This document shows, piece after piece, positions 63,533 to 64,000 of a DNA stretch of 64,000 nt. The notes under the pieces were generated by a model that had not been told where the DNA came from, searched no databases, and saw only the letters and a list, made by a program, of their open reading frames with translations. A program made the position numbers and the translations under genes. The stretch comes from Amanita rubescens (lineage: Eukaryota; Basidiomycota; Agaricomycetes; Agaricales; Amanitaceae): positions 310,001 through 374,000 of the forward strand of contig WION01000005.1 of NCBI GenBank assembly GCA_015039365.1, read 5' to 3'. Position 1 is the first letter of the stretch. Each line of letters opens with the position of its first letter.

Positions 63533-64000
63533 TTAGAACCCAGGAGGAACCAGGGGTTTTGGCTGGTTGGGGGCTGTTGCGGAGGGATACGATGACGGGG
63601 CGAGCATCTGTTGACGTGTCAGCGGAGCAAAAGAGTAGAGAGAGACGATGGAGACAAACCTGCTGAGCGCCCTGTTGCTGTTCCATAACTTCCTTTTCTT
63701 GGGCTACAAGTTTAGCTTCGTCCTCGAGGCTAAGGGCGAGAGGGAGTGCGACTAGGAGGGCTGAAGTGGTGACGATCCATATGACATTCCCGGCGAGTTT
63801 TCCACTACGTTTGATCCAGGAAGCGGATTTAGTAAAGGTCGAGACAATGGAGTGACGTGTTGTTGGAGGAACGATGTCTTTGAGTGCGGCGATGCGGTCA
63901 AAAAAAGATTCTTCAAAGTCATCGAGTGAGTCTATAGACGCAGACGAAGCTGAAGCTGAGGAAGAAGGAGAGGCGTAAGGAGAAGAATCCTGATCTTTTT
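63533..64000 (-). CDS. TOM22: Mitochondrial import receptor subunit Tom22, 5' part missing
   Basis: The window cuts off the N-terminus; the rest of the coding sequence is on the minus strand from 64000. It reads SLDDFEESFFDRIAALKDIV and PPTTRHSIVSTFTKSASWIK (the conserved Tom22 cytosolic helix and pre-membrane segment). The single transmembrane span VIWIVTTSALLVALPLALSL follows, then a short intermembrane-space tail AQEKEVMEQQQGAQQ. An intron (about 63610-63663) leads to the last exon MLAPSSYPSATAPNQPKPLV ending PPGF at 63533-63535. Tom22 is the central receptor and organiser of the TOM complex. It is tail to tail with NDUFA9, with about 190 bp between stops. Confidence 0.9.

Noticed and set aside
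63515..63550. tRNA-like T-arm sequence (GGGTTCTAATCCC on the minus strand)
   Set aside because: It falls over the TOM22 stop codon, the stem is incomplete and no acceptor, D or anticodon arm can be built around it.

Overview
The window is a gene-dense stretch of a filamentous basidiomycete nuclear genome, most likely an agaricomycete. The grounds are many short introns (about 45-65 nt) with GT..AG ends, very short intergenic gaps, genes on both strands, fungal-type protein architectures (MATH-BTB, SIKE-type STRIPAK subunit, Rtt109, Tom22), and a degenerate Plavaka (CACTA-like) transposon, an element family typical of basidiomycetes. About 28 protein genes are supported. I found no rRNA, no convincing tRNA and no CRISPR array. 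Gene models below were spliced by eye; outer boundaries are generally firmer than individual exon edges.

Left part (1-26 kb): a 5'-truncated Prp24/SART3-like U6 snRNP protein (+), SUMO E1 subunit AOS1 (-), a mitochondrial PPR protein (-), the Golgi protein GRASP/Grh1 (+), a MATH-BTB protein (-), a fumarate-reductase/TcuA-like flavoprotein (+), phospholipase D with PX, PH and two HKD motifs (+), an orphan SAP-domain protein (+), a SIKE/FGFR1OP2-like coiled-coil protein with an apparent +1 frameshift (+), and a large disordered PH-domain protein (+).

Middle part (26-52 kb): a long run of housekeeping genes, nearly all on the minus strand: PRP8, actin-capping alpha subunit, leucyl aminopeptidase, isocitrate lyase, ALG7, then TAD3 on the plus strand, malic enzyme, mitoribosomal mL58, a disordered coiled-coil protein, histone H3-K56 acetyltransferase RTT109, and cullin-1. 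ALG7 and TAD3 are divergent with 61 bp between start codons; TAD3 and malic enzyme converge with 17 bp between stop codons.

Right part (52-64 kb): the only accessory island. It holds an unexplained, probably decayed coding stretch (about 51.95-53.2 kb), a broken Plavaka transposase (about 53.46-55.34 kb), and a small spliced gene encoding a protein that resembles the PD-(D/E)XK nuclease fold. Housekeeping genes resume with COQ5 (-), FCF2 (+) converging on UTP3/SAS10 (-) (both pre-rRNA processing), a DUF2462-like basic protein (-), complex I subunit NDUFA9 (+), and TOM22 (-, cut off at the window end). Several genes of this end (COQ5, NDUFA9, TOM22) act in mitochondria, but nothing in the layout shows co-regulation beyond shared short intergenic regions.
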